In this document: in pieces, positions 1 to 15,467 of the stretch
Layout of the letters: the number at the start of each line of letters is the position of its first letter
Position numbering within the stretch: the first letter of the stretch is position 1
Origin: Marinobacter similis
GTDB taxonomy: Bacteria; Pseudomonadota; Gammaproteobacteria; Pseudomonadales; Oleiphilaceae
Reading direction: 5' to 3'
Length of the DNA: 64,000 nt
Assembly: GCF_000830985.1 (NCBI RefSeq)
Contig: NZ_CP007151.1
Location: 3,596,001 to 3,660,000 of the forward strand
Translations under genes and position numbers: made by a program
The notes under the pieces: generated by a model
What the model saw: only the letters and a program-made list of their open reading frames with translations
The model's database searches: none
Told to the model about the DNA's origin: nothing

Positions 1-95
1 GTGGCCATGGATGGCCACAGTCAAGCGCACATGGATGTGCTCGTAGCGATTCCCGGGAAAGGCAGCCTCGTCGATCTACACTCCGAAGAAGGAGC
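1..95. other. Unassigned window edge downstream of ftsB
   Basis: No coding start could be supported here. In related genomes ispD often follows ftsB on the same (minus) strand, but no IspD-like amino terminus is visible in any minus-strand frame before the window ends. The first 18 bases form a perfect 8-bp inverted repeat (GTGGCCAT, two bases, ATGGCCAC), which is too short to interpret. Confidence 0.3.
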
Positions 96-368
96 TCAGT
101 TCTCTACGACTAGAAAGAAGGTTTCATCTTCGCGAATCAAACCAAGGTTCATCCTGGCTCTTTCCTCCACCGCGCTCTGCTCATTACGCAGGTTACGAAC
201 CTCCGCGTAGAGACGCTCGTTACGGGTCGCCAGCTCGGAGTTCTCCTCACGCTGCTCAGCAATAGACTTCTCGAGCGCCCAGACCTGCGCAAAGCTGCCC
301 TCCCCGACCCACAGGCGTACCTGTAGCAGGAGTATCAGCACAATCATTGTGGTCCAGAGCAACTTCAT
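96..368 (-). CDS. ftsB: Cell division protein FtsB
   Basis: FtsB is a small bitopic inner-membrane protein that pairs with FtsL through a coiled coil and joins FtsQ in the divisome. The 90-residue product has the expected length and layout: a membrane segment at about residues 4-20 (LLWTTMIVLILLLQV), a charged heptad-rich stretch at about 30-70, and a short periplasmic tail containing the family-like N-L-G-L-I-R-E-D-E-T-F-F motif. It lies downstream of eno on the same strand, the usual gammaproteobacterial order, but a strong hairpin separates the two, so it probably has its own promoter in the 200-bp gap. Confidence 0.93.
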   Translation of the reverse strand: MKLLWTTMIVLILLLQVRLWVGEGSFAQVWALEKSIAEQREENSELATRNERLYAEVRNLRNEQSAVEERARMNLGLIREDETFFLVVEN

Positions 369-471
369 TGCCGAGCCCGTTCCGGATTAACCGATTAAAA
401 AGTAAACGACGTTTGCCGAGTATAGACCTTGGAGTAGATTAACAACAACTTCTTCTAACCGCTTGTGTAAA

Positions 472-514
472 AAGGCCATCTCGACTGGATTTTCATCCAG
501 ATCGGGATGGCCTT
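472..514 (-). terminator. Rho-independent terminator of eno
   Basis: A roughly 19-bp stem with a GAAAA loop (arms AAGGCCAT... and ...ATGGCCTT, two imperfect positions) is followed on the minus strand by a T run (TTTTTACAC). It lies about 55 bases past the eno stop and ahead of ftsB. A second, smaller hairpin at about 527-549 (GCCACAATC/GATTGTGGC) lies between the eno stop and this one and has no T run. Confidence 0.8.
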
Positions 515-569
515 AATCACTTTTTGGCCACAATCATAAAGATTGTGGCTCAAAATGGAAGGATGGGCT

Positions 570-1885
<1,316 letters not shown>

Positions 1886-1924
1886 TCAGGTAATCAAAGG
1901 GGACAAAACGAAGAACACCGCCAA

Positions 1925-4442
<2,518 letters not shown>

Positions 4443-4487
4443 TCATCTCAAGATGGGACGCCAGACTACCAGAAACCCCCCACTGAC

Positions 4488-5851
4488 TCAATCACCTTCC
4501 CGCTTCACGATGAGCCGCCAGCCGGCGGCAGGAGCGCTTCCCGAGTATTGGTCGGAACACCACAGATCGCCTACGGCAATGAGCTCGGCATCATCCCCGG
4601 AACCCGCAAAAACCAACGGAAGACGGGCTCGCTCCCAGGGTGGAATAGCCTGTTCCTGCAGCCAGTTTTTCAGGGATTTCGAGTGCCCGTCCGGGTGCAA
4701 TCGGATGCGCTCGCCACCCTGCCTCGTAGATACCCGTATTGGCGGCAACACCGATTCCGGGTTAACGGCGGACTCCAGGGCAAGCGCCCAGCCTCCAAAT
4801 TCGATCGATCGCCCAGGCAAAAACTCCTGAGGCGAAACCGGATTTTCCTCTTGCTCCGGCACCAGGTAAATCCGGCCCTGATACCGGCGCAAGCTAAAGC
4901 CCTCGCCGCGCATCTCGGGTTCACGGTCTGGTCCGGCTTCCAGCAACTCGTGCAGCACCTGCTGCCAGTCCGAAATCGCCGGCGGCTCAAAGCCCTGCCG
5001 GCCAATCCACCAGCGCACCAGGTTGGTCTGTTCAGCCGGCGTCAGCGCCTGCAACGCTGGCACCGACAACCGACCCTCGGCATCAGCCACCTCGGCGCAC
5101 TGGAGTTCCGCCAGCCGGGCGTTCAGAAACGTACTGCCCGCACAGGCGCCAGAACTGTGCCGAAGTCTCTGACTCAGATTCGGCCAGCGGGCTTTCAGGC
5201 CCGGAAGGATGTTGTGACGCAGGTAGTTGCGATCGTAGCCTGATCGGTATTACTGGGATCTTCCACCCAGTCCAGTGACGCCTGATTCGCCCAGTGTTCA
5301 AGCTCCGCCCGCTCCAAGTCCAGCCAGGGCCGGATCAGCTGCCCGGCGCCCAGCGCCCGACTACGGGGCATACCGGCCAGTCCGGCAACGCCGCTGCCAC
5401 GTAACAGCCGAAACAAAACCGTTTCTGCCTGGTCGTCAGCGTGATGGGCCATCAGCAACAGGTCGCCCGCCCCCAGAGCCTGCTCAAACACCGAATAACG
5501 TGCCTTGCGCGCTGCTTCTTCAATACCGCCAACATCACCAGTCTCGCCACTTGTCTTGTCGGTCTGCACCGACACCCGACGGGAGACAAAATGCACGCCC
5601 AGCCGATCGCACAGCGCACGGCACAGAGCTTCGCTGTCATTGGCGTTGAATTGCAACTGGTGATTAACGTGGATAGCGCCAACCGGAACCCGGGCGGCGT
5701 GGCAATGGGCAACCACATGGAGTAGCAAGACGGAATCCAGGCCACCACTGACGGCGACCCACAGGCGAGCGTGTTCGGGAAGTGACCTGACCGGAGCACA
5801 CAGAGCGTCCGGCCAGGCAACGCCGTTCTCGGGCTTAGCGCCCGGTGTCAT
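4488..5851 (-). CDS. tilS: tRNA(Ile)-lysidine synthase, frame broken once
   Basis: TilS changes C34 of the AUA-reading tRNA-Ile to lysidine, using lysine and ATP. The amino half has the PP-loop [11 protein letters not shown] (about residue 34), plus [21 protein letters not shown] and IRPWL. The frame breaks near 5226: before it reads NTDQ, and the expected [19 protein letters not shown] lies one frame over and runs on to the carboxy domain ending at 4488. One restored base gives about 454 residues, typical for the family. The start overlaps the accA stop by 17 bases, suggesting coupled translation. Confidence 0.92.
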
Positions 5852-6788
5852 AGCGGGTCAGCCGCTCATAGCGGCGTGCGACCAGTTCGTCCTTCGGCAG
5901 GCGGGACAGCTCGGACACACCCTTGGCAAGAATGTCTTTCAGGGATTGCGCCATCTTGTCCGGATTCCGGTGCGCACCACCCAACGGCTCCTGGATGACG
6001 TTGTCCGCCAGCCCCAGGTCCTTGAGCCGGTCCGCGGTTACACCCATGGCTTCTGCGGCCTGGGCAGCAAACTCGGCACTCTTCCAGAGAATGGAGGCAC
6101 AACCTTCCGGAGAAATAACAGCGTAGGTGGAGTACTGCAGCATGTTCAGCTGATCGCACACACCAATAGCCAGGGCGCCACCAGAGCCGCCTTCACCGAT
6201 GACGGTAGAGATGATCGGAGTTTTCAGCCGCGACATCACCGCCAGGTTGAACGCAATGGCTTCACTCTGGCCACGCTCCTCAGCACCGATACCAGGGTAG
6301 GCACCCGGGGTGTCGATGAAGGTGAGGATCGGCATATTGAATCGCTCGGCCATCTCCATCAGGCGCAAGGCCTTACGGTAGCCTTCCGGGCGTGGCATGC
6401 CGAAGTTGCGCTTTACCTTGTCCCGCACTTCCCGGCCTTTCTGATGACCGATCACCATGACCGGCTTGTCGTCCAGGCGGGCGGTGCCGCCCACGATGGC
6501 CAGGTCGTCAGCATAGCGACGATCGCCGTGCAGCTCGTCAAAATCCTCGAACATCGATTCGATGTAATCAAGGGTGTAGGGTCGGCGCGGATGGCGTGCC
6601 AGACGCGCAACGTCCCACGGCTTCAGATCCGAGAAAATACTCTCGGTCAGGCTGACGCTTTTCTTCTTCAGCCGGGTGATTTCATCGCTGATGTTAATGT
6701 CGGTGTCGTTGCCGACCATGCGAAGCTCTTCAATCTTGGCTTCCAGGTCGGCAATGGGCTGTTCGAAATCCAGATAATTAGGGTTCAT
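5835..6788 (-). CDS. accA: Acetyl-CoA carboxylase carboxyltransferase subunit alpha
   Basis: AccA with AccD transfers the carboxyl group from carboxybiotin to acetyl-CoA, making malonyl-CoA for fatty-acid synthesis. The 317-residue product is full length, starting [22 protein letters not shown]. It shows the crotonase-fold core: [46 protein letters not shown] and [13 protein letters not shown]. The accA-tilS order next to dnaE is common in gammaproteobacteria. Confidence 0.97.
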   Translation of the reverse strand: MNPNYLDFEQPIADLEAKIEELRMVGNDTDINISDEITRLKKKSVSLTESIFSDLKPWDVARLARHPRRPYTLDYIESMFEDFDELHGDRRYADDLAIVGGTARLDDKPVMVIGHQKGREVRDKVKRNFGMPRPEGYRKALRLMEMAERFNMPILTFIDTPGAYPGIGAEERGQSEAIAFNLAVMSRLKTPIISTVIGEGGSGGALAIGVCDQLNMLQYSTYAVISPEGCASILWKSAEFAAQAAEAMGVTADRLKDLGLADNVIQEPLGGAHRNPDKMAQSLKDILAKGVSELSRLPKDELVARRYERLTRYDTGR

Positions 6789-6966
6789 GATGTTCCATCA
6801 TTTGATTGCCAGGTGGAGAAACACTCCGCCAAACCAGAATTTGGGACAAAGATAGCAGCGCCCGCAACACGGCTAAAGCGGACATTGGTATGAGTCCGCA
6901 TTCTGACAAAACCGTAATTTATCAATATGTCAGCCGTATTAGCGCCCAGAACCTTGCCGGACTAAC

Positions 6967-9900
6967 TCAATCATAGACCAGTTCCACAGACTGGTCGCCC
7001 ACCAGGTACCGAAGCTCCAGCAGCAGGTTATCGTCTGGTTGCACCCGCCAGGAATCACCCAGCTCGATGCGGGTCTGGGCCTCGTCGCTGCTGTATTCGA
7101 TCCAGACCGGACTGCCCTCACAGCGGAACGGCCTCAGGGTGCTGTCCAGCTTTTCCAGTAAGCCGTTCTGCAGCTGATCCGAACGCAGGGCCAGCTTCAG
7201 CCCCTTACTGAACTGCTGGCGTGCGCTGCCCACGTCCATCACCGAACTCACCCGCATTTTCATCTGCCCGGAGTAATCGTCGTGGCTGACCTGCCCTTCC
7301 ACCACGATCACCTGATCTGATTGCAGCAATTCCCGGTTCTCGAAAAACGCCTCCGAGAACAGGGTGGCCTCGATGCGGGCGCTCCGGTCGTCCAGGGTAA
7401 TGAAGCACATGGTGGACCCGGTGCGGGTTTTCATGGTGCGCTGGGCCACCACCAGCCCCGCCACTCGCTGCGGTGACTTGTTAGGCTTGAGGTCAGCAAT
7501 GGAAGAGCGCACGAAACGGCGCACCTCTTTCTCGTATTCGTCAAACGGGTGCCCGGTAAGATACAGGCCCAGGGTGTCTTTTTCCCCTTTCAATCGCTGC
7601 TTTTCGGGCCATTCCCGGACACCAGCAACGTCGGCATAAACATCCTCGCCTTCGCCACCTTCCAGCATCTCGCCGAACATATCGGTCATGCCCACGGATT
7701 CATTGCGGGATTGCTGGCCGGCCTGCTGAACGGCCTTGTCGATACTGGCCATCAACTGGGCCCGGCTGGCGCCCAGCTTATCCATGGCGCCCGAGCGGAT
7801 CAGCGCTTCCATGGCCCGCTTGTTGACCTTTTTCAGATCAATACGGCGACAGAAATCGAAGATGTCCTGGTAAGGCTCACCGTCACCGCGGCCTTCAACC
7901 ACGCTCTGGATCGGCCCCTCACCCAGTCCCTTGATCGCGCCCAGGCCGTAAACGATCTGGCCCTCGTCGTTCACCGTGAAGGTGAAATCCGAGCGGCTGA
8001 CGTCCGGGACCAGCAGGTCCAGTTTCATGTTGCGGCACTCTTCCACCAGCGTGACCACCTTGTCGGTGTTCTGCATATCGGCGGTGAGTACCGCAGCCAT
8101 GAATTCGGCCGGGTAATGGGCTTTCAGCCACAGGGTCTGGTAGGAAACCAGCGCGTAGGCGGCGGAGTGGGATTTGTTGAAACCGTAACCGGCGAACTTC
8201 TCCACCAGGTCGAAGATGTTTTCCGCGAGGGTCTTATCGATGCCATTCTGCTCGCAGCCGTCCAGGAAGAACTGCTTCTGCTTGGCCATTTCCTCAGGTT
8301 TTTTCTTACCCATGGCCCGGCGCAACATGTCGGCGTTACCCAGACTGTAGCCACCCATCACCTGGGCGATCTGCATGACCTGCTCTTGGTACAGGATAAC
8401 CCCATAAGTGGGCTCCAGAACCGGCCTCAGGCCTTCGTACTGATAGTCCGGGTGCGGGAAGGACATCGGCTGGCGGCCATGTTTCCGGTCGATGAAGTCA
8501 TCGACCATGCCCGACTGCAGCGGACCCGGACGGAACAGTGCCACCAGGGCGATCATGTCTTCCAGGGAATCCGGCTGCAGGCGACGGATCAGGTCTTTCA
8601 TACCCCGGGATTCCAGCTGGAATACCGCCGTGGTCTCGGCCTTCTTGAGCATGTCGAAGGACGGAACATCGTCGAGCGGAATCTCGTTGATATCCAGTTC
8701 TGTTAACCCGCGCTGTTGCCGGCGCGGGTTGATCATGTTCAGAGCCCACTTGATGATGGTGAGCGTACGCAGACCCAGGAAGTCGAACTTGACCAGGCCG
8801 GCGTCTTCCACGTCGCCCTTGTCGAACTGGGTAACCAGGCTGCCGCCCTCATCGTCACAGTACAGCGGCGAGAAGTCGGTGATCTTGGTGGGTGCGATCA
8901 CCACACCGCCAGCGTGCTTACCGGCGTTCCGGCATATGCCCTCAAGCTTGAGCGCCATCTCCCAGATTTCCTGGGCTTCCTCGTCCTGCTCGAGGAACTC
9001 TTTCAGCTGGGGTTCCTGCTCAATCGCCTTTTCCAGGGTCATGCCCGGCTCAAACGGGATCAGCTTGGACAGTTTATCCGCCAGGCCGTAAGACTTGCCC
9101 TGCACCCGCGCAACGTCGCGCACCACCGCCTTGGCCGCCATGGTGCCGAAGGTGATGATCTGGGAGACCGCTTCCCGGCCGTATTTCTGGGCTGTGTATT
9201 CAATGACACGGTCCCGGCCTTCCATGCAAAAGTCGACGTCGAAGTCGGGCATGGATACCCGTTCCGGGTTCAGGAAGCGCTCGAACAGCAGGTCGTATTC
9301 GAGCGGGTCGAGATCAGTGATCAACTGGGCGTAAGCACCAGTGAACCGGCACCGGAACCTCGGCCCGGCCCAACCGGAACGCCGTTGTTCTTGGCCCACT
9401 TGATGAAGTCCATAACGATCAGGAAGTAACCGGGGAACCCCATCTGGATAATGATATCCAGCTCGAAGTTCAGGCGCTTGTAGTAGGCTGCCCGCTTCTC
9501 GTCGTACTCCGGATCGTCCTTGCTCAGAGTTTTGGCAAGCCGCTCCTCCAGGCCTTCCTCGGAGACTTTGCGGAAGTATTCGTCCATGGTCATCCCGTCG
9601 GGGATGGGATAGTTCGGCAGGAAGTACTCACCCATGCGCACCTTCACCGAGCACCGACGGGCAATCTCCACGGTGTTCTCGATGGCCTCAGGGATGTCGG
9701 AGAACAGCTCGATCATATCCTCGGAACTGCGCAGGTACTGCTGGTCGCTGAACCGACGATCCCGACGCGGATCATCCAGGGTCCGGCTCTCCCCGATGCA
9801 AACCCGGGCTTCATGAGCTTCGAAATCGTCAGCCGTGAGGAAGTGCACGTCGTTGGTGGCTACCACCGGCAGGCCCAGCTCCTGGGCCAGCTCGACACTC

Positions 9901-10448
9901 AGATGCAGGCAGTCTTCGTCGCCGTCCCGGCCGGTTCGTTGCAACTCAAGGTAACAGGCACCCGGGTACAGGTTCATCCAGTAAGCCGCGCGCTGCCGGG
10001 CCAACTCCGGCTTCTCGGCCATCAGGGCCTTGCCGATATCGCCCATCTTGGCGCCGGACAGCATGATCAGGCCATTGGGACGTTCTTCCAGCCATTTGCG
10101 CTGGATGATGGGCTTGCCAAAGCGCTGACCTTCGGTGTAGCCGAGAGAAATGATCTCGGTCAGGTTCAGGTAACCGTCGTTATTCCGGGCCAGCAGTGTC
10201 AGCCGGAACGGGTTGTTCGGTTCATCGGGATTTTCCAGCCAGAGGTCCGCCCCCATGATGGGCTTGACCCCGGCGCCGGTTGCGGCCTTGTAGAAGCGAA
10301 CCAGCGAGCACATGTTGGACTGGTCGGTAAGGCCGACCGCGGGCATGCCCAGTTCGGCCACACGGCCAATCAGGGGTTTGACCCGGACCAGTCCGTCGAC
10401 CATGGAGTATTCGGAGTGCACGCGGAGATGTACAAAAGTCTGTGCCAT
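6967..10448 (-). CDS. dnaE: DNA polymerase III alpha subunit, frame broken once
   Basis: DnaE is the replicative polymerase. The amino part carries the PHP domain ([16 protein letters not shown], then [13 protein letters not shown]) and part of the palm ([16 protein letters not shown]). The catalytic acidic motif [14 protein letters not shown] follows after a frame break at about 9335-9342, where GTGGCTTAC appears as GTGCTTAC. The rest includes the fingers ([15 protein letters not shown]), helix-hairpin-helix and OB domains. The restored length is about 1160 residues, normal for the family. I start at the internal methionine MAQTFVHLR (10448) rather than 10460 because family members begin just before FVHLR. 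Confidence 0.95.
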
Positions 10449-10493
10449 AACGTCCGGCAATTCCTGCTGATAAATTCTGTTTGGGACCGGCGG

Positions 10494-10961
10494 TTAACCG
10501 CCGATCAAAGCCCGAATGTCTGCTTCTGTCTGGGGCCCGAACCGGGCCTCCAGCAAATCCCCTTCGGGGTTAACGATAAAGGTGGCCGGCAGGGCCACGG
10601 GGGTCTGCCAGCCTAGTTTCTGCCCGGGGTCTTCCGCCAGCATGGTGAACTCGATCCCCATGCGCTCGCCCAGGCGTTCCAGCTCTTCGCCGCGAACGCC
10701 GTCAAAATTGACACCCAGCACGGCAATGTCCGGCGCCTTGTCCAGTTCATTCAGTTCCGGGATTTCCTCCAGACAGGGCTTGCACCACTCGGCCCAGTAA
10801 TTCACCAGCACCCATTGGCCGCGAAGCATATCCCAGTTCATCTTCGGCCCGTCGGCCCGCTCCAGTTCAATCTTCTCACAACCGGCCAACGCCAAGACCA
10901 GGAAGAACAGCCCAACATGGGCCATCCGGCGGAAAAAGCTCCGGTTTGCAGGGTACTGCAC
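10494..10961 (-). CDS. TlpA-like thioredoxin-fold lipoprotein
   Basis: This is probably a membrane-anchored periplasmic disulfide oxidoreductase. A GTG start at 10961 is chosen because a strong AGGAGG lies eight bases upstream. It is followed by FFRRMAHVGLFFLVLALAGC, a lipoprotein signal with lipobox LAGC. The thioredoxin fold shows the WAEWCKPC active site and the cis-proline segment ALPATFIV. Length is about 155 residues. It is transcribed away from the ArsC-family gene and follows nothing obviously related, so its substrate is unknown; cytochrome c maturation or general thiol reduction are possibilities from the family. Confidence 0.85.
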   Translation of the reverse strand: MQYPANRSFFRRMAHVGLFFLVLALAGCEKIELERADGPKMNWDMLRGQWVLVNYWAEWCKPCLEEIPELNELDKAPDIAVLGVNFDGVRGEELERLGERMGIEFTMLAEDPGQKLGWQTPVALPATFIVNPEGDLLEARFGPQTEADIRALIGG

Positions 10962-11032
10962 GAGAAAACCTCCTGTTAGACTACGGGCCACGTAAACAAC
11001 GGCATCCATTCAGACGGACGATCAGCCAGAAC

Positions 11033-12047
<1,015 letters not shown>

Positions 12048-12103
12048 TACAGCCGGGGCCAATGTCCGTATCTCATTTGAACACTTATTTTGGGAAATAC
12101 ACT

Positions 12104-12463
12104 ATGCTGCACAATCCGAAGGCCCAGAACACGGCGCGCCTGACCATGCTGCTTTACATAGCGGTTCTGGCAACGCTGCTGGCCACCACCTTCTACCCGG
12201 CTCCCGTGGAAGGCGTATCCATTCCGTTGATACTGGCCGTGAAACTGCTGCCCCTTCTTGCTTTTGCGGTACCGGTATTCCGTGGCCACAACCGCGGCTA
12301 CATCTGGATGGCGTTTGTGATCATTTTCTACTTTACTCAAGCCGTGGTTTCCGCCTGGTTGAGTGAGGGCGACGTTGGCCCGGTTATCCTGACCGTGCTG
12401 ACCTTCTTGCTGTTTACGGTCGCCATGGTTCACCTCAAGGTCAACCGCCCGGTCGCAGGCTGA
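12104..12463 (+). CDS. DUF2069 family membrane protein
   Basis: A 119-residue inner-membrane protein with about four hydrophobic segments: MLLYIAVLATLLATTFY, LILAVKLLPLLAFAVPVF, GYIWMAFVIIFYFTQAVV and VILTVLTFLLFTVAMV. The LKLLPLL-like second helix and the FTQAVV segment resemble DUF2069. Function is unknown. It follows wrbA closely and is probably the last gene of that small operon. Confidence 0.75.
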   Translation: MLHNPKAQNTARLTMLLYIAVLATLLATTFYPAPVEGVSIPLILAVKLLPLLAFAVPVFRGHNRGYIWMAFVIIFYFTQAVVSAWLSEGDVGPVILTVLTFLLFTVAMVHLKVNRPVAG

Positions 12464-12496
12464 CTACCACCGCAATGCTCCTGATTACGAGACCCT

Positions 12497-14314
12497 ATGT
12501 CTGATACCAAGTCGCCAGAACACGCCAGCCGGCCGACGGCGCCGGCCCGAAGCATCCTGACCCTCAGGGATGTGTGCACGGCACTGGTCACCAGCGGGGA
12601 AATCAGCCAAGACGACGCCGAGCGAGTGCTTACCGCCAATCTCGGCGCCGCCTCTGGCAAAGGCCAGGATGCCAAACGACACCCCCTGGAACTGGTGGCA
12701 ATTGCCGCGCTAACCAGCCGGAAAACCGATCGGACACTGGATCTCGACCGGCTGACCCAGTGGCTTGCAGACTGGGCCGGACAGCCCTACTTCCATATTG
12801 ATCCACTGAAGATTGATGTCTCCGCCATCGCCAAGGTGATGTCGTACGCCTTTGCGCAGCGGCACGGTATCCTGGCGGTAGAGATCGGCCCGGATGAAGT
12901 GTTTATTGCCAGCTCGGAGCCGTTTAAATCGGACTGGGAAGGCAACCTGAAACAGGCCATGCGGAAAGACATCCGCCGGGTGGTTGCCAATCCCGAGGAC
13001 ATCCGCCGCTACACGGTCGAGTTCTACCAGTTGGCCAATTCCGTCAGCAAGGCCGGCGGCGGCCAATCGTCAGCCTCGGTTGGCAGCAACAACTTCGAAC
13101 AATTGCTGGACCTGGGTACCAGCGAAAATCCGGACGCCAACGACCAGCACGTGGTCAAGATCGTCGACTGGCTACTCCAGTACGCCTTTGACCAGCGCGC
13201 CTCGGATATTCACATAGAGCCACGACGGACGGTTACCCAGGTGCGTTTCCGGATCGACGGGGTGCTGCACAACGTCTACGAATTCCCGGAACACGTGGGC
13301 GTTGCCGTCACCAGCCGCCTGAAAATTCTCGGGCGTCTGAATGTGGCCGAGAAACGGCGGCCACAGGACGGCCGAATCAAAACCCGCAAACCCGACAACC
13401 GGGAAGTGGAACTGCGCCTGGCCACCATGCCCACCGCCTTTGGCGAAAAGATGGTGATGCGGATCTTTGACCCGGATGTGCTGCTGAAATCCTATGAGCA
13501 ACTGGGCTTCGGCAAGGACGACCGCGAACGCTGGCAGACCATCACCTCCCAGGCCCACGGCATTGTGTTGGTCACCGGCCCGACAGGCTCGGGCAAGACC
13601 ACCACCCTGTACTCAACCTTGAAGCAGATCGCATCGCCGGAGCTGAATGTCTGCACCATCGAAGACCCTATCGAGATGGTGGAGCCGGCCTTCAACCAGA
13701 TGCAGGTCCAGAACAACATCGATCTGACTTTCGCAGCGGGCGTGCGGGCACTATTGAGACAGGACCCGGACATCATCATGATCGGCGAAATCCGCGACCT
13801 GGAAACCGCCGAAATGGCTGTTCAGGCCGCCCTCACCGGCCATCTTGTGCTCTCCACCCTGCACACCAACGACGCGCCCAGTGCGATTACCCGCCTGATG
13901 GAGCTGGGCATTCCGCCCTACCTGATCCGGGCGACTGTTCTGGGGGTTATGGCCCAGCGGCTCGCCCGCACCCTTTGCCCACATTGCAAGGCACCGGGGC
14001 CGGCGGATGAGCAAGCCTGGCAGACCCTGACCCGGCCCTGGAAAGCGCCGGTACCGAAACAGTTCTACCAGCCGGTCGGCTGCCTGGAGTGCCGGAATAC
14101 CGGTTACATGGGACGCGCAGGTGTGTATGAGATCATGAGCCTGTCCGGCAACCTGACCCGGCAGATCACCGAGCGCTGCGAACTCGAGCAACTGCGGCTG
14201 GACGCCTACAAGGAAGGGATGAAGTCACTCAGACTGGGTGGCGCCCAGAAAGTCGCCGCGGGCCTGACCACCGTGGAAGAGATCCTGAGGGTGACACCGG
14301 AAAGCCAACGCTGA
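12497..14314 (+). CDS. GspE/PilB-type secretion ATPase, stand-alone
   Basis: A 605-residue hexameric secretion or pilus ATPase. After an N1-type amino domain (about residues 1-180) come RASDIHIEPR, the Walker A motif GPTGSGKTTT, the Asp-box-like IEDPIEMVE, Walker B DPDIIMIGEIRD and the histidine box TGHLVLSTLHTNDAP. A four-cysteine zinc site (LCPHC ... CLEC) is also present. No gsp or pil partner genes surround it. The energised machine must therefore be encoded elsewhere, or the protein may have another role. The product is intact, with no frame break. Confidence 0.9.
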   Translation: MSDTKSPEHASRPTAPARSILTLRDVCTALVTSGEISQDDAERVLTANLGAASGKGQDAKRHPLELVAIAALTSRKTDRTLDLDRLTQWLADWAGQPYFHIDPLKIDVSAIAKVMSYAFAQRHGILAVEIGPDEVFIASSEPFKSDWEGNLKQAMRKDIRRVVANPEDIRRYTVEFYQLANSVSKAGGGQSSASVGSNNFEQLLDLGTSENPDANDQHVVKIVDWLLQYAFDQRASDIHIEPRRTVTQVRFRIDGVLHNVYEFPEHVGVAVTSRLKILGRLNVAEKRRPQDGRIKTRKPDNREVELRLATMPTAFGEKMVMRIFDPDVLLKSYEQLGFGKDDRERWQTITSQAHGIVLVTGPTGSGKTTTLYSTLKQIASPELNVCTIEDPIEMVEPAFNQMQVQNNIDLTFAAGVRALLRQDPDIIMIGEIRDLETAEMAVQAALTGHLVLSTLHTNDAPSAITRLMELGIPPYLIRATVLGVMAQRLARTLCPHCKAPGPADEQAWQTLTRPWKAPVPKQFYQPVGCLECRNTGYMGRAGVYEIMSLSGNLTRQITERCELEQLRLDAYKEGMKSLRLGGAQKVAAGLTTVEEILRVTPESQR

Positions 14315-14327
14315 TTCGCCAGCGAGT

Positions 14328-15434
14328 TCAGGTGCCGGGCCGCATGCCACATTGTTCCAGCAAGGCCTGCCAGCTTTCGGTATGGCGCGCCATGGCGGCG
14401 TCCAGCTCAAGCCACAGACTGTCGTCTGCCACCTGAGACAGGTGCTTGCGATACCAACGGGCGAACTCGGGTGGCATCACCGCCCTTTGTCGCTCCGCCA
14501 TCATCGCCAAGGGTTCGATCAACTCAACCCGGGCCCGGCGAAGGTTACTCATGTAGGGCTGTATCTTTTCGATGTAAACGCTGAAGAACATGCTCTGGAC
14601 AATGTCTGCCTGATTGTTCGGCTTGCCCTTGAGACACAGCGGACGTTGCTGAATTCGCTGTTGCAGCAACCCGGTGGCGTCATTCAGTCGGGTTTTAACC
14701 AGTGCGGCACTGTTGATCAGCTGGCCGGCCCGGTACTCCGCCTGCCAGCGTTGCTGGACCGCACCGGCAAACTCCAGAGCGCTCTCCTCCAGTGTCCCCT
14801 TTCCCGGTGCATTTGCCGCCAGCGCATTCTCTTCCACTTTTCCCGCCAGCAGCGCGCCCACGACCTGATTCATCCGATCACTGTCACGGGCCAGATCGGC
14901 CACCGGATTGCCCTCGCTCTGAACCGGGTAGTAACCCTTGGCCAGGGTAAACAGCGTCTCGATCTCCTCGACGCCCCAGGTGGCATTCCAGAGTGCAATC
15001 GGCAGGGTTTCCCGCTTGCTGGCAATGGCTTCGTTCAGCACCTCCACCAGGTCTTCATCCTCGGTTTCCGGGATACAGTCCTGGGCGGCACGAATAAAGC
15101 GCAGCTCATAGCGCAGCCGGTTCAGCGGCTGCATAACCTTGCCCATCACCGAGTTCTTTTCACCCACTACGAACTGCAATTCACAGCCGTAGAGCGACAG
15201 GAAATCGAGCATACCCAACTCAAGCTCGGGCATGGTCAGTACGCGATCACGGCGGCGGGGGATGTGGGTGGGGGAATCGATAGCAGAAAGCTCGGGCTCT
15301 GTTTCCAGAACCCGGGCAACCCGTTCGACGTATTCGTCCATCATCGGACGGGCTTCAGAGAAGGGATTACAGGCGCTCAGCACCACCATCATCAGGCCCG
15401 GAACGCACATCCTGATCCATCCTTTACCGGGCAT
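14328..15434 (-). CDS. DUF3080 family lipoprotein
   Basis: A roughly 368-residue predicted lipoprotein: short charged start, hydrophobic MCVPGLMMVVLSAC with lipobox LSAC, then a long mostly helical domain beginning NPFSEARPMMDEYVERVARVLE. The content matches DUF3080, a family of unknown function in marine gammaproteobacteria. I prefer the second methionine (15434) because an AGGAG lies directly against the first one and six bases from the second. It converges with the ATPase gene. Confidence 0.72.
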   Translation of the reverse strand: MPGKGWIRMCVPGLMMVVLSACNPFSEARPMMDEYVERVARVLETEPELSAIDSPTHIPRRRDRVLTMPELELGMLDFLSLYGCELQFVVGEKNSVMGKVMQPLNRLRYELRFIRAAQDCIPETEDEDLVEVLNEAIASKRETLPIALWNATWGVEEIETLFTLAKGYYPVQSEGNPVADLARDSDRMNQVVGALLAGKVEENALAANAPGKGTLEESALEFAGAVQQRWQAEYRAGQLINSAALVKTRLNDATGLLQQRIQQRPLCLKGKPNNQADIVQSMFFSVYIEKIQPYMSNLRRARVELIEPLAMMAERQRAVMPPEFARWYRKHLSQVADDSLWLELDAAMARHTESWQALLEQCGMRPGT

Positions 15435-15467
15435 GAGCATCTCCTGATGGGTTACGCTAAGGACGGA

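Noticed and set aside
1..210. Plus-strand open frame at the window start
   Set aside because: It overlaps ftsB on the opposite strand, and its composition is not protein-like.
5083..5301. Separate 72-codon frame within tilS
   Set aside because: A single frame change explains both tilS parts; this third frame does not encode any TilS segment.
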